The notes under the pieces: generated by a model | Database searches by the model: none | What the model was told of the DNA's origin: nothing | The model's input: the letters and a program-made list of their open reading frames with translations, nothing else | In this document: one piece after another, positions 32,248 through 42,698 of the stretch | Layout: each line of letters begins with the position of its first letter | Numbering within the stretch: the first letter of the stretch is position 1 | Made by a program: the position numbers and the translations under genes | Origin: Bacillus sp. (in: firmicutes) | GTDB lineage: Bacteria; Bacillota; Bacilli; Bacillales; Salisediminibacteriaceae | Reading direction: 5' to 3' | DNA: 63,481 bases | Assembly (NCBI GenBank): GCA_003560495.1 | Contig: PWLM01000189.1 | Span: 1-63,481 of the forward strand

Positions 32248-33675
32248 TTACCCATGTATCTGTTTGCCATCGACAGCAAGTGCTGCTTCCCCTATTGCTT
32301 CAGAAAGGCTTGGATGAGGATGGATCGAAGAAGCTACTTCCCAGTGCGTAGCGTCCAGCAGCTTCGCCAGTGCCGCTTCAGAAATCATATCGGTAACATG
32401 CGGGCCGATCATATGAACTCCGAGAAGATCATCTGTGTCTTTATCTGTTACGAACTTTACGAACCCGGAAGTGTTCCCATGGACGAGAGCTTTACCAACA
32501 GCCTGGAAAGGAAATTTCCCTGTTTTTACGTTATAACCTTTTTCTGCTGCTTCATCTTCTGTCATTCCGACACTCGCTGCCTCAGGTGAAGAATAAGTAC
32601 ATCTTGCAGTCATCCGGGGATCCACCGGATGAGGGTTTCCGCCTGATATATGTTCAACGGCCGCAATTCCTTCGTGGGAAGCCACATGGGCAAGCTGCAT
32701 TCCGCCAATAACATCCCCGACAGCATATATATGACTTTCTTTTGTCTGATAATTTTTATTTACTTTAATAAAGCCGTTTTCCACGATAATATCTGTATTT
32801 TCAAGGCCGATGTTCTTTACATTCGGCTCTCTGCCTACGGATACAAGGACTTTATCAGTTGTAACTTCTGCCTGCCCGCTGTCTGATGTATATGGGACAA
32901 TTACTCCCTCACCCACTGTTTTCACCCCGGAAGCGTCGACCTTTGCACCGGTGTGTATAACTACACCTTTTGCAGCCAGTGCCTTTTCCATTTCTTTTGA
33001 AATATCCTTGTCCTCTGTTGGAAGCAGCCGGTCCGTATATTCAAAGACGTTTACTTTCACCCCAAAGTCAGCGAACATCGACGCCCATTCAACACCGATA
33101 ACTCCCCCTCCTATAATTGATATGGAAGAAGGAAGCTCTTCCATCGCGAGAGCCCCATTGGAAGAAATAATATTTTTTTCATCGAGTTCGAGACCGGGAA
33201 GAGTTCTCGGTCTGCTGCCAGTTGCAACGATAACATTGGACGGAATAAGCATATCGTTTTCCCTGTCTTCTTCTTCATATTCCACTGAAATCGTCCCTGG
33301 TGTCGGTGAAAATATAGAAGGCCCGAGAATTCTTCCTAATCCATTGTATACATCAATCTTCCCTTTTTTCATAAGAGATTGAACACCGTTATAAAGCTGA
33401 TCAACGATCTGCTGCTTTCTTTCCATTACCTTCGGGAAATTCAAAGCGGTATCTTTTGTTTCCACGCCGAATGTATCGGCCTGCTTCACCGTTTTAAAAA
33501 CTTCCGCACTCCGCAGAAGGGCTTTACTTGGAATGCAGCCCTGATGAAGACATGTCCCTCCCAGTTTTGCTTTCTCTACTACTGCTACATTCAAATTCAG
33601 CTGAGCTGCTCTAATAGCTGCAACATATCCGCCGGTACCGGCTCCTAATATGACCAGATCATATTTTTCTGCCAT
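32248..33675 (-). CDS. lpdV: Dihydrolipoamide dehydrogenase E3 of the branched-chain complex
   Basis: 475 residues. A flavoprotein disulfide reductase with the FAD motif GAGTGGY at residues 11-17, the redox pair in GGTCLHQGCIPSK near residue 40, the NAD motif GGGVIGVEWA near residue 185 and the C-terminal interface HPHPSLSEA with the catalytic His-Glu pair. It reoxidises dihydrolipoamide on BkdB, yielding NADH. It lies 2 nt after buk and 22 nt before bkdAA. Confidence 0.96.
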   Translation of the reverse strand: MAEKYDLVILGAGTGGYVAAIRAAQLNLNVAVVEKAKLGGTCLHQGCIPSKALLRSAEVFKTVKQADTFGVETKDTALNFPKVMERKQQIVDQLYNGVQSLMKKGKIDVYNGLGRILGPSIFSPTPGTISVEYEEEDRENDMLIPSNVIVATGSRPRTLPGLELDEKNIISSNGALAMEELPSSISIIGGGVIGVEWASMFADFGVKVNVFEYTDRLLPTEDKDISKEMEKALAAKGVVIHTGAKVDASGVKTVGEGVIVPYTSDSGQAEVTTDKVLVSVGREPNVKNIGLENTDIIVENGFIKVNKNYQTKESHIYAVGDVIGGMQLAHVASHEGIAAVEHISGGNPHPVDPRMTARCTYSSPEAASVGMTEDEAAEKGYNVKTGKFPFQAVGKALVHGNTSGFVKFVTDKDTDDLLGVHMIGPHVTDMISEAALAKLLDATHWEVASSIHPHPSLSEAIGEAALAVDGKQIHG

Positions 33676-33677
33676 AC

Positions 33678-34784
33678 TTATCTCTCCTTTATTTTTTCTG
33701 CTTCAGGTATAACGTATGTTTTTGGTTTTTCCTGGCCACGCAGAACCCGGAGAGCTCCTGCATTCAGCGCCTCGAGTTCATTTTCACCGGGCATTACAAT
33801 TATATCTGCAATCCACTTAATTCGGGAACAGATTTTTTGTATAAATTCTTCACCGTATGCCAGACCTCCAGTAAGTACAATTGCATCCACCCTGCCTTCG
33901 AGTACTGCTGCACTGGCGGCAATTTCTTTGCTTATCTGAAGTGCCATAGCGTTGTATACGCTTTCTGCTTCTTCATCTCCCCGGGAAATTCTGTTTTCCA
34001 CTTCCACAGCGTCGTTCGTCCCAAGGTAACCGACGAGTCCACCGCCGCCTACAATTTTTTTCATAATCTCATCCGAATAGTATTCTCCTGAAAAGCACAT
34101 TGCTACGAGGTCTCCTGCCGGTACAGTGCCTGCCCGCTCCGGTGAAAACGGCCCCTCTCCGTGCAGACCATTATTTACATCAATAACCCGTCCAAAGCAG
34201 TGGGCTCCAACAGTTATACCCCCACCCATGTGCGTTACGATGAGCCGGATATCTTCATAGCTTTTATCCATTTTTTCTGCAACGCGGCGCGCGGCAGCTT
34301 TTTGATTGAGTGCATGAAAAATACTTTTTCTCTCAATATCGGCAAAGCCCGAAATCCTCGCTTCCGGCATTAATTCATCGACAACAACGGGATCTACTAT
34401 AAAGGCAGAAATGTTAAGCTGTTCTGCTATTTCAAAGGCAATGATCCCTCCAAGATTGGATGCATGTTCTCCTGCATAGCCTTGCTTTAAATCTGCGAGC
34501 ATGTCTTTATTTACCGTATAGGTACCGCCTTCTATAGGTCTCAGCAGACCGCCTCTGCCTACAACAGCTGACAATTTGGATAAATTGATTCCTGACTGAT
34601 CCAGCGTCTGCAGAATCATTTTTTTACGAAAGGAGTACTGATCAATGATGGAAGAATAAGGTGCCAGATCACTTCTTTCATGACGTATCGTTTTTTCGAG
34701 AATTTCGTGCTCGTTATCGTAAATGCCTATTTTCGTGGAAGTGGATCCCGGATTCAATGCCAGTATTCTATATTGCTTTTCCAC
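33678..34784 (-). CDS. buk: Branched-chain-fatty-acid (butyrate) kinase
   Basis: 368 residues of the acetokinase family. ASKHA signatures: [16 protein letters not shown] at the N-terminus, GGGIT near residue 190, [10 protein letters not shown] near 228 and VLTGGLAYG near 300. It converts butyryl-, isobutyryl- or isovaleryl-phosphate plus ADP to the free acid plus ATP, completing the substrate-level phosphorylation begun by Ptb. The gene follows bcd after a 14-nt gap. Confidence 0.95.
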   Translation of the reverse strand: MEKQYRILALNPGSTSTKIGIYDNEHEILEKTIRHERSDLAPYSSIIDQYSFRKKMILQTLDQSGINLSKLSAVVGRGGLLRPIEGGTYTVNKDMLADLKQGYAGEHASNLGGIIAFEIAEQLNISAFIVDPVVVDELMPEARISGFADIERKSIFHALNQKAAARRVAEKMDKSYEDIRLIVTHMGGGITVGAHCFGRVIDVNNGLHGEGPFSPERAGTVPAGDLVAMCFSGEYYSDEIMKKIVGGGGLVGYLGTNDAVEVENRISRGDEEAESVYNAMALQISKEIAASAAVLEGRVDAIVLTGGLAYGEEFIQKICSRIKWIADIIVMPGENELEALNAGALRVLRGQEKPKTYVIPEAEKIKER

Positions 34785-34798
34785 ATTTTCCTCCTTAA

Positions 34799-35896
34799 TT
34801 ATCTGCCACGGGATAAAATATTCATTCCGTTCTGCAGAAACTGCCTGCGGGATTTTCTCATCGTTTCGATTCTTTCCTCCGCCAGGCGGTTCGCAGCTGC
34901 ATAGGTTGGAATATTATCTCTTTTGGATATTTCGAATATCTTTTCTATGCTGTCGTATATTGTTTCCACTTTTCTCATGGCCCTCTCCCGATTGTATCCC
35001 AGAAGTTCATCGGAAACATTTATAACTCCACCTGAATTGATGACATAATCCGGTGCGTATACTATTCCCTTTTCCTGCAGAATATCTCCGTGATGATTTT
35101 CCAGAAGCTGATTGTTCGCTGCCCCTGCCACCACTTTCGCTTTCAGCTTCGGAATAGTATTGTCGTTAATTGTCGCTCCTAAAGCACACGGTGAATAAAT
35201 GTCACAGTCTATACTGTAAATATCGTCTATATCTACAGATTTTGCCCCAAACTCCTCCACTGCGCGATTAACAGCTTTTTTGTTTATGTCAGTCACAATC
35301 AGTTCGGCCCCCTCTTCATGGAGGTATCTGCACATACTGAAGGCCACATTGCCGACCCCCTGAACCGCTACTTTTTTCCCTTCCAGACTATCTGAACCAA
35401 ATGCTTCTTTGGCAGCAGCTTTCATTCCTACGTATACTCCATACCCGGTCACAGGGGAAGGATTTCCAGAGGATCCAAAGGCGGGTGACACTCCCGTTAC
35501 ATAATCTGTTTCTGAATAAACAAGATCCATATCTTCTACCGTTGTACCGACATCCTCTGCGGTAATATACCTGCCGTTAAGCCCTTGGATAAATCGTCCG
35601 AAAGCACGGAACATCGCTTCGTTTTTATCTTTTTTCGGGTCGCCTATAATAACTGTTTTTCCTCCGCCGAGATTCAGTCCAGCCGCAGCGTTTTTGTAAG
35701 TCATTCCTCTGGCGAGACGAAGCGCATCTTTAAAAGCATCTTCCTCCGTATCGTAAGTCCACATTCTCGTTCCTCCGAGTGCTGGGCCGAGTGTCGTGTC
35801 GTGAACAGCAATTATAGCTTTCAGTCCTGATTCTTTATCCTGGCACACTACAACCTGCTCATAATCATATTCTTCCATATGTGTAAATAAATTCAT
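34799..35896 (-). CDS. bcd: Leucine dehydrogenase
   Basis: 365 residues. NAD-dependent oxidative deamination of leucine, valine and isoleucine to their 2-oxo acids. The catalytic lysine lies in [11 protein letters not shown] near residue 80, the NAD-binding motif GVGNVAFSM near 185, and the adjacent [10 protein letters not shown] is typical of the Leu/Phe/Val dehydrogenase group. The gene stands between ptb and buk, with 125 nt separating it from ptb in which no terminator is seen. It supplies the substrates of the Bkd complex. Confidence 0.96.
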   Translation of the reverse strand: MNLFTHMEEYDYEQVVVCQDKESGLKAIIAVHDTTLGPALGGTRMWTYDTEEDAFKDALRLARGMTYKNAAAGLNLGGGKTVIIGDPKKDKNEAMFRAFGRFIQGLNGRYITAEDVGTTVEDMDLVYSETDYVTGVSPAFGSSGNPSPVTGYGVYVGMKAAAKEAFGSDSLEGKKVAVQGVGNVAFSMCRYLHEEGAELIVTDINKKAVNRAVEEFGAKSVDIDDIYSIDCDIYSPCALGATINDNTIPKLKAKVVAGAANNQLLENHHGDILQEKGIVYAPDYVINSGGVINVSDELLGYNRERAMRKVETIYDSIEKIFEISKRDNIPTYAAANRLAEERIETMRKSRRQFLQNGMNILSRGR

Positions 35897-36021
35897 AATT
35901 GATTCCTCCTGTAAATCTATCTATGTTTTTTAAAAGTAATAAAATGTTTTTTCCTTGGAGTATATCCATTTTCAGTTCAGGGCGAAAATATAGGGACACC
36001 CTTTATTTCAATTCGGATGCA

Positions 36022-36939
36022 TTAAGGCTTTGTTAAGAATTTTCTGGAGCCGGCAGCCATAACTATCGATAATAACCTGCTTTTTTCCGTATCAGTTCTT
36101 GAAGTAAGTACAATTGGCGCACGGGCTCCGACAATCATTCCTCCAGCTGTCGCCTTCCCGATATAAGTAAATGATTTATAAAGAGAATTTCCTGTTTCAA
36201 TCTCCGGAGCTACGATAATGTCAGCGTCACCTGCCACCGGGGAGATAATTTTTTTACGTGCCGCCGCTTCAGCCGAAACAGCATTATCAAATCCGAGCGG
36301 ACCATCCACTACGCAGCCGCCTATCTGCCCCCTCCTGTTCATCTGCGTGATTGCTGCTGCATCGAGAGTGGCCGGCATTGCGGGATTAACCGTTTCGACA
36401 GCAGCAAGAAGGGCTGCTTTCGGTTTTTTCATCCCCATTTGATGAAGTGCCGAGACAGCATTTTCGACGATCTGTACTTTTTCTTTAAGATCTGGAGCAA
36501 TATTCATAGCTGCATCCGTCAAAAATAAAACTTTTTCTCTTCCGGGCATCTCAAACCCGGCAATGTGAGAAAGTACATTACCTGTCCTCAATCCATATTC
36601 TTTATGAAGCACTGATTTTAACAAAACGGACGTAGATACCATTCCCTTCATAAGCACGTCTGCTTCTCCGTCAGAAACGAGCCGGACTGCCGTTTCGGCT
36701 GCTTCTTTTTCATCGGTGCAGTCGGTAAAGGAGGTTACTCCTGCCATTTCTTCAAAGTCTGCATCTTTCATGGCATCTGTCATCTCCTGAAACGGACCGA
36801 TAAAATGAAAGTCAGCAAGAGACAGCTCTATCGCCGTCTTTGCCGCGCGGAATATTGAAGGGTCCACAGCGTGCGCAACGGCAATAACCGTCCGGGACCG
36901 GCTTTGCTGAACCGCCGATTTTAAAGACTCGAAATCCAT
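36022..36939 (-). CDS. ptb: Phosphate butyryltransferase
   Basis: 305 residues of the phosphotransacetylase/butyrylase family (motifs MKGMVSTSVLLK near residue 95, LTDAAMNIAPD near 135, and the C-terminal GGMIVGARAPIVLTSR). It exchanges CoA for phosphate on butyryl- and branched acyl-CoA. First gene of the operon; the sigma-54-type promoter lies 39 nt upstream of its ATG. Confidence 0.95.
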   Translation of the reverse strand: MDFESLKSAVQQSRSRTVIAVAHAVDPSIFRAAKTAIELSLADFHFIGPFQEMTDAMKDADFEEMAGVTSFTDCTDEKEAAETAVRLVSDGEADVLMKGMVSTSVLLKSVLHKEYGLRTGNVLSHIAGFEMPGREKVLFLTDAAMNIAPDLKEKVQIVENAVSALHQMGMKKPKAALLAAVETVNPAMPATLDAAAITQMNRRGQIGGCVVDGPLGFDNAVSAEAAARKKIISPVAGDADIIVAPEIETGNSLYKSFTYIGKATAGGMIVGARAPIVLTSRTDTEKSRLLSIVMAAGSRKFLTKP

Positions 36940-36977
36940 TGCCTACACTCCTTTTAAAATGCTGTATTTTATTTAAA

Positions 36978-36995
36978 ATGCAAGAATGATGCCAA
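36978..36995 (-). promoter_or_regulatory. Sigma-54 (SigL) -24/-12 promoter of the bkd operon
   Basis: Minus strand: TTGGCATCATTCTTGCAT, with GG and GC exactly 10 bases apart, matching TGGCAC-N5-TTGCW. The adjacent bkdR gene encodes a sigma-54 activator, as in B. subtilis where the bkd operon depends on SigL and BkdR. Confidence 0.92.
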
Positions 36996-37035
36996 GTTCA
37001 ACACCTCATTTTACACATATAATTCCCTAAATACC

Positions 37036-37084
37036 ATGCAAATATATTCATACCACGCAAAATATTGCGTGCATTTTCTTGCAC
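37036..37084. promoter_or_regulatory. Candidate BkdR upstream activating sites
   Basis: Three 16-nt palindrome-like boxes lie upstream of the -24/-12 promoter: ATGCAAATATATTCAT (37036-37051, imperfect), ACGCAAAATATTGCGT (37055-37070, 7-bp arms when extended to CACGCAA/TTGCGTG) and GTGCATTTTCTTGCAC (37069-37084). They share the pattern RYGCA-N6-TGCRY. The last one reaches the bkdR stop codon. At about 45-100 bp from the promoter they are in the right place for enhancer sites. Confidence 0.7.
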
Positions 37085-39054
37085 TAAAGATTGTATTTCT
37101 CCATTTTATAATATAAACTGCGGAGGCTGATTTGAAGACGCCGGGCTGTTTTAGTTTTGTTCCCATTCTCCTCAATCAATGCCTGCTGAAGAGCTTTTCT
37201 TTCTGCTTTTTCTATCTGATCTGCCAGAGAGATATTATCAGAAGTTCCTGTCTTTTCATGGATCATCCCTGTTTTTCCTTCTTCGGGGAACAAGTCGGAA
37301 GCCTGGATAGTACGAGCATTTTGGGACATGTGTATAATCGCTCTGCCGAGTACATTTTCCAGCTCTCTTACGTTACCCGGCCACTGATACTGCTGCAGCT
37401 TCAGGAGGGCCTCTTCAGACAGTTCCTGAACATACCTTCCGTACTCCTGATTGAGCTTTTCCAGCAGGTACCGGGAGATAACAGGGATGTCCTCGTTTCG
37501 TTCACGCAGAGCTGGAATGTAGATCGGGACCCGATTCAGCCGGTAATACAAATCCTGACGAAACTCGCCATTTTCGATTTTCTTTTCAATATCCACATTT
37601 GTAGCTGCAATAATCCGCACATCCACTTCTTCGGATTTCGTCCCTCCAACCTTAACAATTTCTCCTTCCTGTAGAACACGGAGCAGTTTTGCCTGCATTT
37701 TAGCAGATAGTTCACCAATTTCATCAAGAAATATACTTCCTTTATCAGCTTCTTCAAACAGCCCTTTTTTTCCTCCTCGTCTTGCTCCGGAGAAAGCGCC
37801 CTCCACATAACCGAAAAGCTCACTTTCCAAAAGCGTTTCAGAAAGCGCAGCACAATTCACCCGGACAAACCTGTTATATTTTCTTCTGCTCTCGTTATGC
37901 ACCGCGTGGGCGAAAAGTTCTTTTCCAGTACCTGATTCCCCCCGGAGAAGAATAGCTGCCGGCGTTTTCGCTGCGGCTTTCGCCTGTTCAACGGCCATTT
38001 GAAGTTCAGAGGAGCTTCCTGCGATATCAGCAAATTCATATTTCGCTTCTAAAGTCCGGATAATCCGACGTGCCTGTTCCAGTTCGGTTGTAAGAGCTTC
38101 CATTTCAGACACATCGTGAATGACACCGACACTGCCCTGAACAGTTGCGTCTACAATCAATGGTGCAGCATTAACGACGACATCGCGTCTTGAGGGTCCT
38201 ACTTTCATTCTGGCCCCTCTTACAGAAGCCCCACTCTGCAGCACCTTCATATGTATGCTTTCTCCCTCAGAAATATCGGTCGTCGCAGGTTTACCTATAA
38301 CTTCTGCTTTTGTTAGACCGGTAAGGCGAGTATAGGCAGGGTTAATTAATAAACCGTGCCCCTCATTATCCACAACTGATATGGCATCGTTGGATGATTC
38401 GATTATCGCTTCCAGCATCGTACGTATGCTTTTTAGATTAGTTACTTCTTCCGCCATATTTTCTATTTCTGTTATATCCCGGAATACAGCGAGAACACCT
38501 ATTATGCCGCCTTCGCCGTACATAGGTACTCTTGTAGTAATAATTGTCCTGTTTTCACCAATCTGCTGTTTGCGGTTTAATTCTGTTTTCTCTGTTTTTA
38601 ATACGCGCGGAAGTCTGCTGCTCGGCATTTCTTTTTGAATATATTTCCCTATCGAACTCTCTGCTGACAACCCTGTCATTTCCTCTGCCCGCTTATTAAT
38701 TAGAGTGATTTTTTCTTCGCTGTCTATGGCGATCATTCCATCGTGCGTACTGTTAACAATTTTATGAAGTTTTTTGTTCTGGCGCTCTACCGCTTGAAAC
38801 TCTAAATAGTTCTCGTGCAGCCGTTTTATCAGGCCGCGTCCTGACTTAAAACTTATTTCTGCATTTTCTCCAATTATAAGAGCATGAGGAACTGCTTTTT
38901 CCGCTTCTTTCAATGAATTGTATTCGGGGATCTTAAAATCTGTTTTTTCGTTCGTAGTAATAATAATACCGCATATATTGAAAGGTTCCGGAATGGGAGT
39001 ATCATTCAAAAAATGCTGTATTTCTCTTTTTGTACCATTCAGAAGTATATCCAT
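37084..39054 (-). CDS. bkdR: Sigma-54-dependent activator BkdR
   Basis: 656 residues. An N-terminal sensory part is followed by two PAS domains (about 90-190 and 210-320), a AAA+ domain about 335-575 with Walker A GESGTGKE, Walker [10 protein letters not shown] and the sigma-54 contact loop written GAFSGA instead of the usual GAFTGA, then a Fis-type helix-turn-helix at the end ([19 protein letters not shown]). It would activate the -24/-12 promoter of ptb with ATP hydrolysis, most likely in response to branched-chain amino acids or their keto acids. Same order (bkdR then ptb) and orientation as in B. subtilis. Confidence 0.94.
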   Translation of the reverse strand: MDILLNGTKREIQHFLNDTPIPEPFNICGIIITTNEKTDFKIPEYNSLKEAEKAVPHALIIGENAEISFKSGRGLIKRLHENYLEFQAVERQNKKLHKIVNSTHDGMIAIDSEEKITLINKRAEEMTGLSAESSIGKYIQKEMPSSRLPRVLKTEKTELNRKQQIGENRTIITTRVPMYGEGGIIGVLAVFRDITEIENMAEEVTNLKSIRTMLEAIIESSNDAISVVDNEGHGLLINPAYTRLTGLTKAEVIGKPATTDISEGESIHMKVLQSGASVRGARMKVGPSRRDVVVNAAPLIVDATVQGSVGVIHDVSEMEALTTELEQARRIIRTLEAKYEFADIAGSSSELQMAVEQAKAAAKTPAAILLRGESGTGKELFAHAVHNESRRKYNRFVRVNCAALSETLLESELFGYVEGAFSGARRGGKKGLFEEADKGSIFLDEIGELSAKMQAKLLRVLQEGEIVKVGGTKSEEVDVRIIAATNVDIEKKIENGEFRQDLYYRLNRVPIYIPALRERNEDIPVISRYLLEKLNQEYGRYVQELSEEALLKLQQYQWPGNVRELENVLGRAIIHMSQNARTIQASDLFPEEGKTGMIHEKTGTSDNISLADQIEKAERKALQQALIEENGNKTKTARRLQISLRSLYYKMEKYNL

Positions 39055-39213
39055 CTTTCATCTGCCCTTTCCACCCTGCATCGTATCAGGGGAATACTGT
39101 TTTAGCATGTGTTCTCTCTACTATACAAAATACTGACTTAGCAGGCTACTCGACTTTTCTGCCGTAATCCTTTAAAATAAAGCTGAGATCACGGTTTGAA
39201 ATGAGGGAATACG

Positions 39214-39483
39214 ATGACGATCCAGCGATTTGCCGCTTTAATTATTCTGCTTATCCCTATCATTACAGCAGGATATGGCATAAAACTTATGAGAGATACT
39301 CTGTTTCAGATTTTGAATGCTCCTTTCCCCTCCCATTATCTTCAATTTTTAGCAGGTATGATCTGCCTAGCTGTGGGAGTTTGGTTTATCGGAGGCTTTA
39401 TCCTCCACAGGGACCGGAAAAATAATAAGGTAGCACCCCGTTTCCAAAAACGGCAGCCTGCCAAAAAAAACCTGGAAGTCTAA
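39214..39483 (+). CDS. yqzF: DUF2627 small membrane protein YqzF
   Basis: 89 residues with two hydrophobic segments (about 5-24 and 43-64) and a basic C-terminal tail; matches the YqzF family found between bkdR and spo0A in bacilli. RBS GAGGGA 5 nt before the ATG. Its function is not known. It is convergent with spo0A, and its stop codon sits in the loop of the shared terminator. Confidence 0.8.
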   Translation: MTIQRFAALIILLIPIITAGYGIKLMRDTLFQILNAPFPSHYLQFLAGMICLAVGVWFIGGFILHRDRKNNKVAPRFQKRQPAKKNLEV

Positions 39484-39500
39484 ACGACTTCCAGGTTTTT
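39466..39500. terminator. Bidirectional terminator between yqzF and spo0A
   Basis: AAAAACCTGGAAGTC pairs perfectly with GACTTCCAGGTTTTT around a 5-nt loop; it touches both stop codons. Confidence 0.93.
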
Positions 39501-40278
39501 ATTTTCCATGCTCCACCCTCAGTTTATCAGCCACCATCGCAATAAATTCCGAATTTGTCGGTTTTGACTTCGCGCTGTTTACTGTGTACCCGAACATTTT
39601 GGAAATAGAATCAACATTCCCCCGTCCCCAGGCCACTTCGATCGCATGCCTTATAGCCCGCTCGACCCGGCTCGGCGTCGTATTGAATTTATCGGCAATA
39701 TCGGGATATAGAACCTTTGTAACAGAACCGAGCAGGTCGATATCATAATAAACGAGAGTGATTGCTTCCCGCAGATACATATAGCCTTTAATGTGAGCAG
39801 GAACTCCTATTTCGTGAATAACGCTGGTAATGCTGGCATCGAGATTCATCGGGGTAAAGGACTGGTGGGAGTTACCCTGACTACGTTCTTTTCCAGTCTG
39901 TTCTGCTGAAGCTACCTCCCTTACTTTATCGACAAGCAAATCCATGTCAAATGGCTTCAGCACATAATATGATGCTCCCAAGTCCCCTGCTTTTTTCGTT
40001 ACTTCTTCCTGTCCGAAAGCTGTAAGCATAATAATACTTGGTTTTTTATCAAGCGGCGTTTCGTTTAATTTTTCCAGTACTGCGAGCCCGTCCAAATGAG
40101 GCATGATGATATCAAGTATAATAACATCCGGCTGCTCAGCTTTTATAATTTCCAGGCACTCCTGCCCGTTGTAGGCTTTCCCAATTACAGTTATATCATT
40201 CGTATCGTTAAGGTATTCTTCTAGCAGACCGACAAGTTCTTTATTATCATCAGCTACACAAACTTTAATCTTGTTCAC
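39499..40278 (-). CDS. spo0A: Response regulator Spo0A
   Basis: 259 residues from a GTG at 40278 with AGGGGG upstream. Receiver domain 1-125 with the acidic pocket Asp10/Asp11, phosphorylation site Asp56 ([11 protein letters not shown]) and the conserved Lys in VLKPFD; the C-terminal DNA-binding domain from about 150 contains [19 protein letters not shown], the recognition helix region shared by all Spo0A proteins. It appears fully functional. In B. subtilis it is followed upstream by spoIVB and recN; here spoIVB is missing and recN is the direct neighbour. Without a sporulation programme Spo0A could still govern biofilm, AbrB or transition-state genes. An extended -10 (TGCTATACT) lies about 60 nt upstream. 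Confidence 0.96.
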   Translation of the reverse strand: MNKIKVCVADDNKELVGLLEEYLNDTNDITVIGKAYNGQECLEIIKAEQPDVIILDIIMPHLDGLAVLEKLNETPLDKKPSIIMLTAFGQEEVTKKAGDLGASYYVLKPFDMDLLVDKVREVASAEQTGKERSQGNSHQSFTPMNLDASITSVIHEIGVPAHIKGYMYLREAITLVYYDIDLLGSVTKVLYPDIADKFNTTPSRVERAIRHAIEVAWGRGNVDSISKMFGYTVNSAKSKPTNSEFIAMVADKLRVEHGK

Positions 40279-40580
40279 TCCCTCGTCCCCCTTACCTCTC
40301 TGCCTGATACTGATTTTCCTGCGGTTTTTGATTCTCCCAGTATAGCACAGTAAAAGTGTCCGTTTAAAGCAGGGGCAGGCCCGATTAACAACAGTTCTTA
40401 ACATCAACAGCACTTATTTTTTTAAGGTGCAGGTATCTGTAATCTTCGCGAGCGCCGCGCCAGCGGGGCTTCTCCTGATTTATCGCAGTGTACAGATCAA
40501 ATACATCTTCACATAAAGAAATATTTTATATATTTTTTTCGAATAAGGTAAAAGAAAATGTGAAATCAGCTTACCATTAG
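40279..40580. other. spo0A-recN intergenic region, where spoIVB would be expected
   Basis: 302 nt. No reading frame resembling SpoIVB (PDZ plus serine peptidase, over 400 residues) or a fragment of one can be seen on either strand. It holds the likely spo0A promoter (AGTATA on the plus strand at 40339-40344) and AT-rich sequence after recN. Confidence 0.6.
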
Positions 40581-42305
40581 TTATTTTCGGTCAGATGCCT
40601 GAGAAATAAGCTCCCTGGCATGCTGCTTCGTTACGTCTGTAATATCCGTTCCGGACATCATGCGTCCTACCTCTTCAATCTGCTCCTCACTGCTCAATGG
40701 ATGGACACTGGTTATAGTCCGCTCATTTTTTTCCTGTTTTGAAATAAATAGATGAGTATCTGCCATGGCTGCTACCTGCGGCAGGTGAGTAATACATAAA
40801 ACCTGGGAGCCTTCTGCGAGCCGGTGAATTTTTGACGCAATCGCCTGTGCGACTCTTCCGCTTACTCCTGTATCAACTTCATCAAATATGAGAGAAGTTA
40901 CGCCTTCATGACGGGCGAGAATGGATTTAAGTGCCAGTATCATCCGGGAAATCTCTCCCCCGGAAGCTACTTTTGCGAGTGATTTCAGCGGTTCTCCTTT
41001 ATTTGTAGCTACCTGAAATTCTATAGAATCGATTCCCGCCCGTTGGAACGGATGCTTTTTCAACAGCTGTTCCGCCGTGAATTCTTCCTGAGGAGCTGTC
41101 TGAACGAGTACTTCAAACTCCGTATGAGGCATATATAAATCTTTCAGTTGCTGCTGAATTGCCTCCTTCAGTTTACCGGCTGCTTTTTTTCTAATACCGC
41201 TTATGTGCATCCCTTCTACATAAAGATCTTCAGCTGCAGCTTCCAGTTCCTGCTGCCATTCTCCCAACCGCTGTTCGCGGTTAGTCAGTGTATCAAGCTC
41301 TTCTTCGATAGAAGCACAATATTGCAGAATTTCTTCCACGCTTTCGCCGTACTTACGTTTCAACTGGCTTATCTCGCTCAACCTCGCTTCGATTTCATGA
41401 AGTCTTTCCGGATCAAATTCAATGGATTCATAGTAATCTCTTAAAGAAAATGCAGCTTCTTCGAGCATATAATAGCTTCCTTCCACTGTTTCCTTTAACT
41501 TTCCGATTTCCGGATCCATTTCAGCTGCTTCCTCAACCTGATTTTTTGCAGCCATAACCCACTCCAGGCCCTTACTGTCTCCATAAAGACTTTCGTATGC
41601 GCCATGGATCGTTCTGTAAAGTCCTTCACTGTTATTAAGTTTTCTCTTTTCTTCTATCAAAAGTACGTCTTCCTGCGGCTGAAGCTGAGCCTGTTGGATT
41701 TCTTCAAATTGATACTGGATCAGGTCCAGCCGCTGCGCCATCTGCTGTTCATTGTCGGAAAGCTGCTTCAGTTGTTTAAGTTTTTTGTCAAACCTCTCGT
41801 AAAGGGAGGAATATTCTTTTTTAGCTTCTTTCAGTTCTTCCTCTGCAAAGCGGTCAAGAAACATGCCGTGCTTATCGGTCTGAAGAAGCTGCTGATGCTC
41901 ATGCTGCCCGTGTATATCAACAAGCTGCTGGCCGATCTGACGTAGAATGCCGAGTGTGGTCAAGCGGCCGTTCACCCGGCAGACACTTTTTCCCTGTTTG
42001 GTAATTTCCCTTTTTAAAACTACTGTTTCTTCTTCATCAAGTTTAATTCCAAGATCCTGGAATAATGCGGCTGTCTCTGGCGGAAGAGGCTCCTCCACAG
42101 TGTATAAACCTTCGATCTCTGCCCTTTTGCTGCCGTGCCTTACGAACTCTACAGACCCCCGTCCGCCTATAAGCAGTCCGATAGCATCAATAATAATCGA
42201 TTTTCCTGCCCCCGTTTCTCCAGTTAAAACTGTCAGACCCTCTTCAAATGATACTGTCAATTCTTCAATTATGGCAAAGTTTCGAATTGAAATTTCCATC
42301 AGCAC
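40581..42305 (-). CDS. recN: DNA repair ATPase RecN
   Basis: 574 residues, an SMC-like protein of double-strand-break repair. Walker A GETGAGKS near residue 32, a long coiled-coil middle (about 155-365, rich in Q, E, L and K), then the ABC signature ASGGEISR near 452 and Walker B SLIFDEVDTGVSG near 480. Start at a GTG (42305) with GAGAGGAG; an ATG two codons later is possible. RecN gathers and tethers broken ends before RecA acts. It follows argR on the same strand after 393 nt. Confidence 0.96.
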   Translation of the reverse strand: MLMEISIRNFAIIEELTVSFEEGLTVLTGETGAGKSIIIDAIGLLIGGRGSVEFVRHGSKRAEIEGLYTVEEPLPPETAALFQDLGIKLDEEETVVLKREITKQGKSVCRVNGRLTTLGILRQIGQQLVDIHGQHEHQQLLQTDKHGMFLDRFAEEELKEAKKEYSSLYERFDKKLKQLKQLSDNEQQMAQRLDLIQYQFEEIQQAQLQPQEDVLLIEEKRKLNNSEGLYRTIHGAYESLYGDSKGLEWVMAAKNQVEEAAEMDPEIGKLKETVEGSYYMLEEAAFSLRDYYESIEFDPERLHEIEARLSEISQLKRKYGESVEEILQYCASIEEELDTLTNREQRLGEWQQELEAAAEDLYVEGMHISGIRKKAAGKLKEAIQQQLKDLYMPHTEFEVLVQTAPQEEFTAEQLLKKHPFQRAGIDSIEFQVATNKGEPLKSLAKVASGGEISRMILALKSILARHEGVTSLIFDEVDTGVSGRVAQAIASKIHRLAEGSQVLCITHLPQVAAMADTHLFISKQEKNERTITSVHPLSSEEQIEEVGRMMSGTDITDVTKQHARELISQASDRK

Positions 42306-42698
42306 AGCTGATCAGCTCCTCTCAGATTGATAAACAGAAACTATGTAATCCTTTTTCAGATACTATTATTAAACCAGATGGAAAGTCTCACAGCCTCGTA
42401 ATATTTACTCCGGACTATTTATTGTTTCTGTAACGTTTTACAGCAAAGTGGTCTTCCTTATATTAACTTCACGGGCTATTCATTATAAAAAAAGGCTGAA
42501 TCCTGCTTTGTACCAGGTCAGCCTTTTTCTTTATAACTCTGTTTACATTACACCCACTATGCAGAGAAAACAGCACCGCAAAAATTCTGCACGTCTTCTG
42601 AAGGCATTTTTCCATCTCTTTCCTCGTATGAAAAAAGTATAACTGCCGAATTTATTAAGTATGAAACAACAAAGGCGGTAAGCCTTTCTTATCACTAA
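42306..42698. other. argR-recN intergenic region
   Basis: 393 nt without a supported gene. It contains the argR terminator (42487-42531). No LexA site (GAAC-N4-GTTC) could be seen before recN by eye. A 64-codon plus-strand frame from 42448 has no RBS and crosses the terminator, so it is not called. Confidence 0.5.
42487..42531. terminator. Terminator of argR
   Basis: AAAGGCTGA plus TCCTG pairs with CAGG-TCAGCCTTT; on the minus strand the stem is followed by seven T, on the plus strand by TTTCTTT. Confidence 0.87.

Noticed and set aside
42448-42642. Plus-strand 64-codon frame in the argR-recN gap
   Set aside because: No RBS, crosses the argR terminator, and no similarity to a protein I know.
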